Of a stretch of 64,000 bases of DNA, positions 40,816-50,859 are shown in pieces. The stretch is from Mycoplasma suis str. Illinois. GTDB taxonomy: Bacteria > Bacillota_I > Bacilli_A > Mycoplasmatales > Mycoplasmoidaceae. The DNA is taken from NCBI RefSeq assembly GCF_000179035.2, contig NC_015155.1, positions 1-64,000 of the forward strand. Reading direction: 5' to 3'. Numbering within the stretch: the first letter of the stretch is position 1; each line of letters starts with the position of its first letter. The translations under genes and the position numbers were made by a program. The notes below the pieces were generated by a model. The model had not been told where the DNA came from. It searched no databases and saw only the letters and a program-made list of their open reading frames with translations.

Positions 40816-41689
40816 ATGGCCTTACTAAGTTTTTCTACAAAAATTATTTCTGGCGTAATAGCCAGCATTGCTGGTTCCGGAATTATTGTTGGGAACTGTT
40901 TTAGCTACTAGCAATAACAAAGTAGAAGTTTCTGAAAATAATGATTTAAAACATCAAGAGACTGCTAAAGAAGATGTCTTTTTTTCTCCCCCTTCTTCAG
41001 GTGAGGAAATAGAAATTATTATTAAAGTTCCTCCGAAAGGAGAGGAGGCTTCTCTTGATGTAGAAAATAAGAGAGAAATTGGAGAAATCTTACCTAAAAA
41101 AGATTCTGAAACTCCAAAACAATCTTTAGAAAAACAAGTAATTTCTCCAAAAGAAAATACTTTACCCAAAAAATCTGAAATTCAAGTAGAAAAAAATTCT
41201 CGAAGACCAAGAAGAATTAGGGAACACAGAGAAGAATTAACTGGAGAAAAGAAGTGAGAAAAAGAAATTGGCGATTATCAAATTTCTTTAGAAAGTATTT
41301 ATAAATATGGAGTTGGTGATGGCAGTTTATCTGAAAAAGGTTGTATTTTCTATAAGGAAACTGAAGAAGTTGATGAAGATAGTGGTCTTGACATTACTGA
41401 AGGAAGATCAAGAGAGCATTCTTATGATCCTTGTGAATGACAAACAAATTGATCTTCTAGTAGAGCCGAAGGGGAAGATAAGACAGGTTTATGAGTTAGG
41501 GGAAAAACTAATTTAGTTAATAAATTACTAAGAAAAAATTGAAATGATTTATTTGTCGCAGGATTTGCAAAAAATAAAGATATTTCTGTTGAAACAGAAG
41601 ATTCAATAAGTGAATTAAAAGATTCTTGCAAAGTTGTAAAAAAGGAAGATAATTCTTGAGTTGAAATTAGTTGCATCCCTAAAAATTAA
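40816..41689 (+). pseudogene. Paralog family A, member 9, frameshifted in the leader
   Basis: ATG at 40816 starts MALLSFSTKIISGVIASIAG then SGIIVG. An extra G in the GGG near 40890-40893 shifts the frame; the rest (TVLATSNNKVEVSE onward) continues in the next frame to 41689. It has a normal linker, basic patch RRPRRIREHREE and core (ISLESIYKYGVGDG, KGCIFYKE, ITEGRS, PCEWQTNWSS, GLWVRGKTNLV, WVEISC). Removing one G restores a normal protein. Alternatively an internal TTG at 40868 could start a version with half a leader. Slippage, error or early decay are all possible. Confidence 0.75.
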
Positions 41690-41696
41690 TTAATTT

Positions 41697-42653
41697 ATGG
41701 CTTTATTAAGCCTTTCAGCCAAGATTGTCTCTGGCTTGATAGTTAGTGTTGTTAGTTCAGGAGTTATTGTTGGAACTGTATTAGCTACCAGCAATAACAA
41801 TTCAAAGAATGTTGAAGACTTTAAGTTACAACCTCAAAATCCAATAGAAAAAGGTATAGGGCAAAAAAGAGAAGAAAAATTAAACCCTTCTGAAGAAGTT
41901 TCAGATAAAGGAGTAAAACAAGGTGTTTCTGAAAGTGTAAATAGAGAACTAGAAGTTGAGGTAGTGCTTTCTACCGAAGCTTTAGAAAAAGTAAAAATAG
42001 AGCCAGAAATTATTTCTTCTGAAAGTATTTCAGGGCTAGATTCTCAAAAAACTAGAGAAGAAGATCTTCAAAGTCAAACTCTACCTAAAGAACAAAAAGT
42101 TAACGAAGATATTAGCTCCCCTAAGGGAACTAAGGGAAAAAGAAAAGTTAGGGAGCCTCAAAAAGAATTAAGTGATAGAGAAAGATGAGATCAAGAAATA
42201 TCCAAATATCACGTATCTTTAGAAAGTCTTTACAAGTTTAGAGTTGGTAGAGAAGATCAAGATCAATGAGGAAGGGGATGTATCTTGTATAAGGGAGATG
42301 ACATTGTCGGAGAAGATGATGATTTGGAGATAACTGAAGGAAGAACTGAACAACATTCTTATGATTCTTGTAGTTGGCAAACATCTTGATCTTCGAATAG
42401 ATCTGAAGAAACCAATAAAGTTGGTTTCTGAGTTAGAGGTAAATCTGATTTAGTAAATAAATTATTAAAGAAAAATTGAGATGAATTAAAAATAGATGGA
42501 TTTACAGAATCTAAAGAAGATTTAGTTGATTCTGAGGAGAATCCTATTAGTAAATTAAGTAAAAAAGTATGTTCTTCTCTAGAGAGTGAAAATGGTTCTT
42601 GAAAAGAAATTAGTTGTGTTATCGGAGAAAATAATTTCTCCAAAGAAAGTTAA
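41697..42653 (+). CDS. Paralog family A, member 10
   Basis: 318 aa with leader MALLSLSAKIVSGLIVSVVS then SGVIVGTVLATSNN. The linker is Glu/Lys-rich and the basic patch is KGKRKVREPQKE. The core has VSLESLYKFRVGRED, RGCILYKGDD, ITEGRT, SCSWQTSWSS, GFWVRGKSDLV and WKEISC. Seven bases before the next gene the TTAATTAATTT spacer repeats that upstream of its own start, a sign of unit duplication. Confidence 0.75.
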
Positions 42654-42660
42654 TTAATTT

Positions 42661-43662
42661 ATGGCTTTATTAAGCCTTTCGACCAAGATTGTTTTTGGAC
42701 TAATAGCTAGTGTTGTAGGATCGGGAGTTATTGCTGGAGCTGTTGTAGCTACAAGCAATAAGGGAATAGTAAATAATGTTGAAGGGGAAAAACCTTCCTC
42801 TGAAAATTTAGGAACAGATGATAGTTCTTCTGGAAGTGAAAACAAATCAGATTCAGAAAAAAATAAATCTGAGGATGAAGTTCGAGAAGATGAAGAAGAG
42901 AAAAAAAGACAACGTACAGAAGAAATTGACACTAAATCTCCTGAACCAGAAATCTCTCCTATCGAAGAAAAGGGTGATAGTTCAACTCAAAAGAACAATC
43001 CCATTACTTCTTCAGAAGAAAGACATGATGAATTATTAGAAGTTGAAAATGGTGAAGAAAGTAATGATGATCAAGATCCAGTTTCAGAAGATTCATTAGA
43101 GAATCAAGAAGGAATTGACCAACTTCAAATATCGGATGATTTTGTAGAACAGGAAGAGAGCGAAGAATCTAAGAAATTAAAAGAAGATGCAGAAAATGAA
43201 GAATTTGAAAATATTGGAGTTAAGTTAGAAGTTGTTTGGATTTATCAAAGTGTTGGGAAAGATAGAATGTGTTTTTTGTCGAAAACAGGTGTTGAAAAAT
43301 CAACACCTGTACTAATGGATTTATTAGATAATGAGGAAGAAGGTCAGTCTTCAACTGATGAATGCGATCAAGAAACTACTTGATCTGGAAACAGAGATGT
43401 TTCAGATCTAAAAGATAATAAGGAGGCTATTTGAGCTAGAGGCGAAGAAGAAAAAGTAAAAGAATTTATTGATAAAAATTGGGAAAGCTCCTTAAAAGCT
43501 TCTAGATATGTAACTAAAAATAAACCTCAAACTGATGAAGAAAGAATAAAAGAATTGAAATTAACAGATAATTCTTGTGAATTATCTAATAAAGAAGTAG
43601 GTTCTAAAAAAATGTTGGAACTTTCTTGCATCTTGAAAGAATATAACTTCAATAGAAAATAA
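42661..43662 (+). CDS. Paralog family A, member 11 (VWIYQ subtype)
   Basis: 333 aa with leader MALLSLSTKIVFGLIASVVG then SGVIAGAVVATSN, clearly from the same stock as member 10. The linker is very acidic (EDEVREDEEEKKRQ) with no basic patch. From here the core switches subtype: VKLEVVWIYQSVG, MCFLSKT, TPVLMDLLDNEE, CDQETTWSG, AIWARGEEEKV, NWESSLKASRYV and MLELSC. The swap of core under a conserved leader suggests recombination. Confidence 0.75.
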
Positions 43663-43674
43663 CAAAATAATTAA

Positions 43675-43694
43675 ACAGCCCTAGAGAGGGCTGT
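43675..43694 (+). terminator. Terminator after member 11
   Basis: ACAGCCCT and AGGGCTGT form a perfect 8-bp stem with an AGAG loop, then ATTTAAG. It marks the end of the member 8-11 transcript. Confidence 0.65.
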
Positions 43695-43752
43695 ATTTAA
43701 GTAAAAAAACACACCAATAAAATCTAATGAGCCAATTTAGTAGTAGTTAATA

Positions 43753-44691
43753 ATGCCCTTTCTTGGCAGTCTATCTTCAAAAATATTGTCAACTTTAGTA
43801 GTGGGTGTTGTTAGTTCAGGAGCTATTACTGGAGCAGTAATAGCTACTAGAAATAAAGAAGTAATTAATAATGTTGAAGAAGTTATTCAAGAACCTAAAA
43901 GTGAAGGAAAGGGAAATAAAGGAGATTCTAGCGAAGAAGAAAGAGATGAAGAAAAACTAGAGATCTCGGGAGAACAACAAGAAGATCAATCTTTAGAAAG
44001 ATCAGATCCTAGCGCAAAAGAAATAAATATAGAAGAATCAAAGAATGAAGATTCTGACATTGTTCAACAAAATATTGTTGAACAAGAGGAAGTAAAGCAT
44101 GATGTTCTGGAGCCAACAAAAATTAATAATGAACCTCAAGAAGATTTAAAGGGAGAATATCAATTATCTGATGATCCCGAACCTGAAAAAGAAAGTGAAG
44201 ATTCTAAAAAACAAAGAGAAAGAGAAGAAATTGATCAATTAGGAGTTAGATTGGAAACAGTTTGAATTTATGGAGAAAGTAATAGTAAATATAGAGTTTG
44301 TGAATTTTTATCTAAAGATGATGGAAAAGATACAACAATTCTTATGGATTTATTAGAAAGTGATAATGATGATGAATGCGAAAAACAAACAGTTTGATCG
44401 GAAAATAGACATATTTCCGATTTAGGAGAAAATAAAGAAGCTATTTGAGTTAGAGGTGAAGGTAAAGAAGTGAAGAAATTTATAGAAAAGAATTGAGAGG
44501 ATTCAATCAAATCCTCTGGTTATGTAGATAAAGAAAAAAAGAAACCAGAAACTGATGAACAGAGATTAGTAGAAATAGATTTGGAAAATAATTCTTGCAA
44601 AATAGATTATCAATCTTGAAGTGAACATCAAGATTGAATGGAATTAACTTGTATTCTCAAAGAATATAAGAATTCCAAAACCTTTAGGTAA
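43753..44691 (+). CDS. Paralog family A, member 12 (VWIY subtype)
   Basis: 312 aa with leader MPFLGSLSSKILSTLVVGVV then SSGAITGAVIATRNK. The linker is Glu/Asp/Ser-rich. The core reads VRLETVWIYGESNS, RVCEFLSKDDG, TILMDLLESDN, CEKQTVWSENR, AIWVRGEGKEV, NWEDSIKSSGYV and WMELTC. Its TAA overlaps the next ATG by one base. Confidence 0.75.
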
Positions 44692-45698
44692 TGGCTTTTT
44701 TAAGTAGTTTTTCTCCCAAAATACTTTCTACTTTAGTGTTAGGAGTTGCAGGATCAGGAGCTATTACTGGAGCAGTAATAGCTACTAGAAATAAAGAAGT
44801 AATTAGTAGTGATGAAAGTGCAAACCCTGATTTAGGAGACGTCAGAAAATCTCAAGAAGACAATACTCCTTCTGAAGGTTTAGAAAAACTTAAAGGACAA
44901 AATTTCGAAGAAGATCAGCACTTAGGGAAAGATTTAGAGACAAATTTATCTAAAGAACCTTTGACCTCAGGACGAACTGATAAAGAAAATATTCAACCAC
45001 AAACACCCGAATTAAATGAAGAGCATAATAATCCAGAAACTAATTTAGAAGCTCAGGGAAAAGAAGAAGTTAAAGAGGAAAAAGAGGATTTAAGTTTAGG
45101 GAATGAAAGTGAATTTCAACATAAATCAGTTCAAGAGAATAACAATCAACCCTCCCCACAAGAACTTAGTTCTAGTTCAGAAAATGAAAAAGAACTAAGA
45201 AAACAAAAGGAAGAAGAAATAGCTAAAGAAGATAAGGAATTTAGGGATAAAGAAGTTAGATTAGAGGCTGTTTGGATTTATCAAAGTGGAAGTAGTAAGG
45301 AGAAAATGTGCATTCTCCTTAAAAAAGGAGATAACAAGAGAATTCCTGAATTAATGGAATTAATAGATGGAGATGAATCTGAGAAGGGTGAATTTGTTGG
45401 AAGTGAAGATTGTAGAGATGAAGAAACTTCTTGAACAGAAAATAGAGATGTTTATATATTGGGAGAAAATAATCAAGCTTTATGAGTTAGAGGAGAAGAA
45501 ACAGAATTTAAATCATTTATTGATTCCAATTGAAATGATTTATTAAAAGGTACTGGTTTTGTCGAGAGAGAAAAAGAAAAACCATCTACTGAAGAAGAAA
45601 GAATGAAGAAATTAGAGTCAGAAGGACATTTTTGCAAAATAACTCATAAAGAACTAGAACAACAAAAATGAATTGAATTAACTTGTTTGTCTAAATAA
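44691..45698 (+). CDS. Paralog family A, member 13 (VWIY subtype)
   Basis: 335 aa with leader MAFLSSFSPKILSTLVLGVA then GSGAITGAVIATRNK. The linker is about 165 residues, rich in Glu, Asn and Ser. The core has VRLEAVWIYQSGSS, MCILLKKGD, IPELMELIDGDE, CRDEETSWTENR, ALWVRGEETEF, NWNDLLKGTGFV and WIELTC. Translationally coupled to member 12. Confidence 0.75.
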
Positions 45699-45708
45699 TT
45701 AGTTAATA

Positions 45709-46703
45709 GTGGCTGTTCTAGGTAGTTTATTTTCAAAAATAATTTCAGGTTTAGTAGTTAGTGCTATTAGTTCAGGAGCTATTACTGGAGCAGTAATAGC
45801 TACAAGTAAAGGTTTTGAGCAAAATGTTGAGTCTCAAAATTTACAAGATATAAATTCAAAAGATTCTTTTTCGCCAAAAATAATTGGTGAAGAAAGTTCT
45901 CAAAATGAGGGCTCTCAAGCCCAAAAATTAGATTTAATGGATAAACAAAAAACAGAAATTGAAGGTTCTGGATTTGAATCTACTCAAATGGATTCAGAAA
46001 ATGAAACTACAAAAGTTAAAACTACTTCAGAACTTAAACAAGAAAAAAGTACTAGCTATAAAGAAAAACCATCAGCAGAATCTGAAAATTATGCATCAGA
46101 AGATCTAGGAATTCCCGATAATTTAGAGAATCAACAAGTAGAAATTTCAGAAGAAGAAAAACAAAGAAAAGAAGTTGAAGAATTAGAAAGGAAGAAAAAA
46201 GAGTTAGAGGAACTAAAGAAGAAATATAGAAAAGAAAGAGAAGAAAAGCAGATTTCTTTGGAAGTTGTACTAATAAATAGAGATGGAGGATTTAAAAATT
46301 CTCCAGATAAACATTGTCTTTTATACAAAGACAATGATTTATTAGAAAAAGATATTGATGTTTCTAATGCGACAGACTCAGATGAAAGTTCTAAATATTG
46401 CGATTCAGGAACAGCTGTAACTGAATGGGCAGAAAATAAAGAAATTAATAATGAAGAAAATGAAGAAGGTTTATGAGTTAGAGGAAAGAATGAAAGTATT
46501 GTTAAGTTTTTTTTGAATCTAATTGAGATTCTCTCTTAAAACCTTCTAAATTTGTTAAGAAAGAATTGAGTAAACCCAATTCATTTTCTGTTAGTTCATT
46601 CTCTGATCATTTAGATTTGGAAATTTGCCAAATAGAAGAACAAAAAGGGGAATGATTTGAATTTGGTTGCCTTTCTAGGAGAATAAAAAATTTTCAATCT
46701 TAG
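45709..46703 (+). pseudogene. Paralog family A, member 14, frameshifted in a T8 tract
   Basis: GTG start with leader MAVLGSLFSKIISGLVVSAI then SSGAITGAVIATSK. A charged coiled coil (ELERKKKELEELKKKYRKER) precedes a core with ISLEVVLINRDGG, KHCLLYKD and GLWVRGKNESIV. The frame breaks at eight T (46507-46514). The next frame gives FESNWDSLLKPSKFV, CQIEEQKGEWFEFGC and ends at 46703. By comparison with members 12 and 13, nine T would restore the FxxxNW spacing. Candidate slippage site or sequencing error. Confidence 0.8.
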
Positions 46704-46721
46704 TAGAAATTTCTTTTAAAA

Positions 46722-46742
46722 AAGCCCAGTAAGGGCTGGGAA
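46722..46742 (+). terminator. Hairpin after member 14
   Basis: AGCCC/GGGCT (or CCCAG/CTGGG) pair within AAAGCCCAGTAAGGGCTGGG, followed by AAATATTTATTACTTTTT. A weaker version of the array hairpins. Confidence 0.5.
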
Positions 46743-46806
46743 ATATTTATTACTTTTTGTAAAAATTCACTATTAATTTAGTAAGTAGAATTATTAGGAA
46801 ATACCC

Positions 46807-47836
46807 ATGAAATTATTAGGTAAGATCTTCTCTACTTTATTTATTGGTGCCCTTGGAGGGGGCACCATAACAGGAGTAGTTCAATTAGTGAATAATGGGA
46901 ATGATGAAGTTAAGGATTCTCGCGAAAATAAAGATCATTTGTTCCAGAAAGAACAAAAACAACATCATCCTTCTGAACCCAATCATGTTGTTTTTCCCGA
47001 AGGAGAGAATAAGGATACTTTTGATACCGAAATAATTTCTTTGGAGGAGATCCCACCTAAAGGTCAAGAGAAATATCCTTTTTCGGAATCATCATCTTCT
47101 AATCAATTAGATATGAATGACAAGAATTCTGAGAAAGATGATCCTATTGAGATAGATGGGATAACTTTAGAAGTCAAAGATCAAGAAAATCTTCCTACTG
47201 AAATGGATTTAGAAGAAAATTCGAGAGGAGACTTTTCTGAACAAAAAAAATTCTCCGGAAGAAGAGAAGACTGAAATTTTATTGCTTAAAAAACAAAAAG
47301 AAATGGAACAAAAGAAAAAACAATATGAAGAAGAAATAAAAAATAGAAATATTTCTTTAGAGGTTGTATGAGTAAATAAGACAGATGGATTTGCAGAAAA
47401 AGCTTGTTTTTCTTTGACAAATAAAAAATCAGGAAAAGAGATTCCTGATATTTATGAAATGTCAGAAGATGCGGAAGATTGTGATGATCAAGAAGGAATA
47501 GTTTCTTATTGGTCTTATGACAAAGAAATAAATGAAAATGTTGAGGGGTTATGGGTTAGAGGTGAAAATAGTAAGGTTAGAGAATTATTTAAGAAAAATT
47601 GAGACAATTTTTCAGGATCAGACATCATAAATAAGGGGAAAAAGGAATATTCCTTTTCTTCAATTGAAATTGAAGAATTATTGAATAAAGAGATTTGCAA
47701 AATAGTTGAAAAGACAAATAAAGAAGTAGACAGTTGATTAGAAATTGAATGTTTAATTAGTCAGGAACACATCAATGCAAAACAGGAAAGGAACAAATTA
47801 AGAAATTCATATACTTCTTCGAATAGAAGAAGTTAG
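46807..47836 (+). pseudogene. Paralog family A, member 15, frameshifted in an A8 tract
   Basis: ATG at 46807 with leader MKLLGKIFSTLFIGALGGGT then ITGVVQLVNN. The first frame runs through a His/Glu/Ser linker to a run of eight A (47243-47250), after which it hits TGA and TAA. Shifted by one base, the sequence continues as a Lys/Glu coil and the core ISLEVVWVNKTDGFAEKACF, IPDIYEMSED, GLWVRGENSKV, NWDNFSGSD and WLEIEC to 47836. Seven A would join the two. It is the second 8-base homopolymer break in neighbouring paralogs. Confidence 0.8.
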
Positions 47837-47838
47837 AA

Positions 47839-48234
47839 ATGATTTGAACTACTTTAACTAAATCCTTGCTTTCCGTAGTGTTACTGGGTTCGGTTGCCGG
47901 TGGCGGTTATGGATTTATGAAATTAACTCAAGAAGGATTACTCCCAAATAAAAATGTTGTAGATTCAGGAGATAAGGGCAGTGGAAGTTCATCAATTTCA
48001 ACTGATCATTCTTTTCCTGAACAACAGAATAGTGAAGAAGGAGTTAACTCCTTTAATTCCGGCCCTTCAACAGGAGATAGAGCTCAGACAAAAGAAGAAG
48101 GAGAAAGAAAGGAAATTCAAGACAAAGTAGAAACTCAGGTTAAAGAAGTAGATTTAAAAAATGATTCTTTAAGATCAAGTCGTCTTGCCAGCTTGCAAGA
48201 GGACAACTGAAGGGAAGGAGATACAGGACTTTAG
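47839..48234 (+). CDS. Paralog family A, member 16, truncated (leader and linker only)
   Basis: 131 aa beginning MIWTTLTKSLLSVVLLGSVA then GGGYGFMKL, followed by a Ser/Gly/Glu linker and a stop after NWREGDTGL. The Cys/Trp core is absent, and a strong hairpin follows. It may be a remnant left by recombination or a short secreted product. It starts two bases after member 15. Confidence 0.6.
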
Positions 48235-48251
48235 TTAATAAATAAGAAATT

Positions 48252-48273
48252 TTTTCCCCTTATAAGGGGAAAA
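48252..48273 (+). terminator. Perfect 22-base palindromic terminator
   Basis: TTTTCCCCTTA is followed immediately by its reverse complement TAAGGGGAAAA (48252-48273). It works as a terminator on either strand and closes the member 15-16 unit. Confidence 0.65.
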
Positions 48274-48337
48274 GAATTAAAAACTATACTTTTAAACCTA
48301 ACTAATAAAAGTTAGTAGGTCTAAAGTAAGTTAGTTA

Positions 48338-49096
48338 ATGTCTTTCTTTAGTAGTCTAGCTAATGTAGCTATTAACACTTTTATGAGTGCTGGAGCTATA
48401 GCAGGAATGGGAAACAACAATAGACAACAACCTAAAACTCAAGCAAGAAAGGAAAGTAGTTCTGAAGCCACTATAAGAACTACTTTTCCGAAAACCATTA
48501 TTCTCGAAAAGAAAGAAAATAACAAGAAACAACAAGAAAAATCAATTCATCCAGATGTAGAAACTTTTATAAGAAGAATTGACAAGAAAAAAGATCCTTC
48601 AAAAAATTGAACTGTAGAACAAATGATTGAGAATGAACAATACTATGAAGAAGATATAGAAAGATTTGGAATTATTTTGGAAACTGTTTGATTTAGAAAA
48701 AAACCAGGAAGAACAAAGTGAAGTAGACACTGCACTTTGTTAACTGATACTATTCACAACAAACAGTTTGAAAAAGTAGCTCCAATTCTTCAATGAGAAG
48801 CAGATAGTTATGATGAACAATACTCATGTGGAGTAGTACAAGCTCAAACATATTGAGCTATTAATTTAGTGGATAACAATGATCAAGAAGGAGTATGAAT
48901 TAGAGGTCAAGTGTACCATATTGAATATTTATTTGAAAAGAATCAAGATTTATTGACAGGATATTCACTCCTTAGAGATGTAGATAAGGAGTGAAAACCT
49001 TCATCTCCTAGTCCAGTTACTTGTGAAATTATTAAAGAAAGAGAAGGAGGGAGTTGACTAGAAATTAAGTGTGTTAAAAAAGATTCTTCCCCTTAA
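48338..49096 (+). CDS. Paralog family A, member 17 (short linker)
   Basis: 252 aa. The leader is shorter and different (MSFFSSLANVAINTFMSAGA then IAGMGNNNR). The linker of about 60 residues is basic and Gln-rich rather than acidic. The core is recognisable: GIILETVWFRKKPGR, RHCTLLTDT, CGVVQAQTYWAI, GVWIRGQVYHI, YLFEKNQDLLTGYS and WLEIKC. Nine TGA Trp codons in the core hide it under the standard code. Confidence 0.7.
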
Positions 49097-49109
49097 TTAA
49101 ATAGAGGTA

Positions 49110-49126
49110 GCAGCCTGTAAGGCTGC
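49110..49126 (+). terminator. Hairpin after member 17
   Basis: GCAGCC (49110-49115) and GGCTGC (49121-49126) pair around TGTAA. It is followed by AATTAACTAAAACTTTTT. Confidence 0.55.
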
Positions 49127-49173
49127 AATTAACTAAAACTTTTTAAAATCTAGTGAAATTTATTAGTTAGTTT

Positions 49174-50124
49174 ATGGCTTTACTAGGTTTATCTAGTAAA
49201 GTTTTTTATTCCATAATTATTGGAGTATTAGGGAGTGGAGCAATTGCGGGTTCTGTATTTGCTAGTAATGTTCTTGGAGAAACCAATAACAACAATTTAT
49301 TAGTTGTTGAAGGGGATAATGATGGAAATTCTGGAGAAAAAGTTCCTCCTACTTTACCTCCACCTCCTCCAGAAATTCCTTCTTTAGGAGATAAAGATGA
49401 CACGGATTTAGAAGATCTTGAAAAAGAAGATCTTGATGAAAAACCTGAAAGTAATAATGATCCTGCAAATCAAGTTAGTTCTGATTCTTCCAAAAAATCT
49501 GTAGATTCAGGGAGAAAAGAAAGCCAACAGCAATTTCTAATTTCTTCAGAAGTTCGGGAGGAAAGTGATAAAGGGGAAGACTTACAACTAAAAAATTATT
49601 CTTCAGATTCAGAAGATATAAGTGAATCTGAAGAATCTAAAAATAAAAGATACGATGAAGAAAGATTAAGGGAAGGAATAGTTTTAGAAACCCTTTGAAT
49701 TTTTAAGACTGGAGGAGGATCTTCAGAAGAAAATAGAAGTTGCACTTTATTAAAGAAAGGGGAATCTAAAAAGATTCCCAATATTATTGAGAAGCAAGAA
49801 GAGGAAGAAGAAACAGGTAAATCTTGTGATGATTATGATGCTGTAACTTCTCAATGATCGGATGAGAAAAGAATAGATGACAAAATAGAAGGTTTTTGAG
49901 TTAGAGGAGAAAATCAATTAGTTAAAGAGCTAATTAAAGAAAACTGAGGAGACAGAGATTTATTCAAAATCTCTGGTTTTGCAGAAAAAGAAAAAACATT
50001 ACCAGAAAATATTTCTGATAATTTAGGAGAATTATTTAAGGAAACCACTACTTGTTCAACGAGAATTCTTCAAGAACAAAATTGAATTGAATTATCTTGT
50101 CTGATTAATTCAATAAATCAATAA
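49174..50124 (+). CDS. Paralog family A, member 18
   Basis: 316 aa with leader MALLGLSSKVFYSIIIGVLG then SGAIAGSVFASN. The linker has a proline run (PPTLPPPPPEIP) followed by an Asp/Glu/Ser stretch. The core reads GIVLETLWIFKTGGG, RSCTLLKKGE, IPNIIEKQEE, CDDYDAVTSQWS, GFWVRGENQLV, NWGDRDLFKISGF and WIELSC. Start ATG at 49174. Confidence 0.75.
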
Positions 50125-50136
50125 TTTAATTAAGTT

Positions 50137-50742
50137 ATGTGATTTTCTAAAGTTTTTCTTTCTTCTTTAGCTTTAGGATCTATTGTTGCTGGAGGTAGTT
50201 ATTACGGATTATTTGGACTAACAAATAAAGAGAAACTCAATAAAAATGAAGGAACTATTGTTCCTTCTGAAAATGTAAGAACAAATGTTTTAGGAAATAA
50301 TAATTCCGGAAAACAAGATTTCAATACTCAAAAGAATATTTATTTAGAAGGAATTTGAAAATTCAAATTCTCTAGAGAAGCAAAAATTCAAAGAAATTGT
50401 TTTTCAATAAAAGAAAGTGATTCAGAAAAGAAAATACCTAATATAGCTAAAGAAAAAGATTTAGAAGATCTTTGCGAACAAATTGAAGAAAAATGAACTA
50501 AAGAAAAGGACATGAACCACTTAGAAAGTGGTTTTTGAGCTAGAGGTAAAGCTAAAGCAATTAAAGATTTAGTTGAAACGAATTGACAAAATTTGTTGTT
50601 TGAGGTTGGATTTGTAAAAACTAAAGAAAAACTTTCTACTCCTGAGGAAAAATTACAAGTTTTTAAACAAGCTTGTAATGTAAACAATGAGAAAATTTCT
50701 GAAGATTGACTAGAAATATCATGCTTAAAAAATTGAAATTAA
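50137..50742 (+). CDS. Paralog family A, member 19 (minimal form)
   Basis: 201 aa, start ATG TGA (Met-Trp) at 50137. The leader MWFSKVFLSSLALGSIVAGG then SYYGLFGL is shorter, and the linker only about 40 residues. The core is complete: IYLEGIWKFKF, RNCFSIKESD, IPNIAKEKD, CEQIEEKWT, GFWARGKAKAI, NWQNLLFEVGFV and WLEISC. The smallest complete member, useful for defining the core. Confidence 0.7.
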
Positions 50743-50767
50743 TTAACACATTTAAGTAGTTCACTTT

Positions 50768-50822
50768 AGACCTTTTTATAATTTCTTCTTAGACCAAGAA
50801 GAAATTGTGAGGTCTTTTTTAA
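50768..50822 (+). terminator. Nested double hairpin terminator ending family A
   Basis: The outer stem AGACCT/AGGTCT (50768-50773, 50810-50815) encloses an inner perfect 11-bp stem AATTTCTTCTT/AAGAAGAAATT (50780-50790, 50796-50806). T6 follows. It separates families A and B. Confidence 0.75.
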
Positions 50823-50859
50823 GAATTTTGTTTATAAATAGGTAATTTAATTAGTTAAA

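Noticed and set aside
41307-41516. Plus-strand ORF in another frame inside member 9
   Set aside because: The frame with conserved core motifs is the neighbouring one; this is a shadow.
50388-50687. Minus-strand 99-aa ORF within member 19
   Set aside because: Antisense to an ORF with all family A core motifs under code 4.
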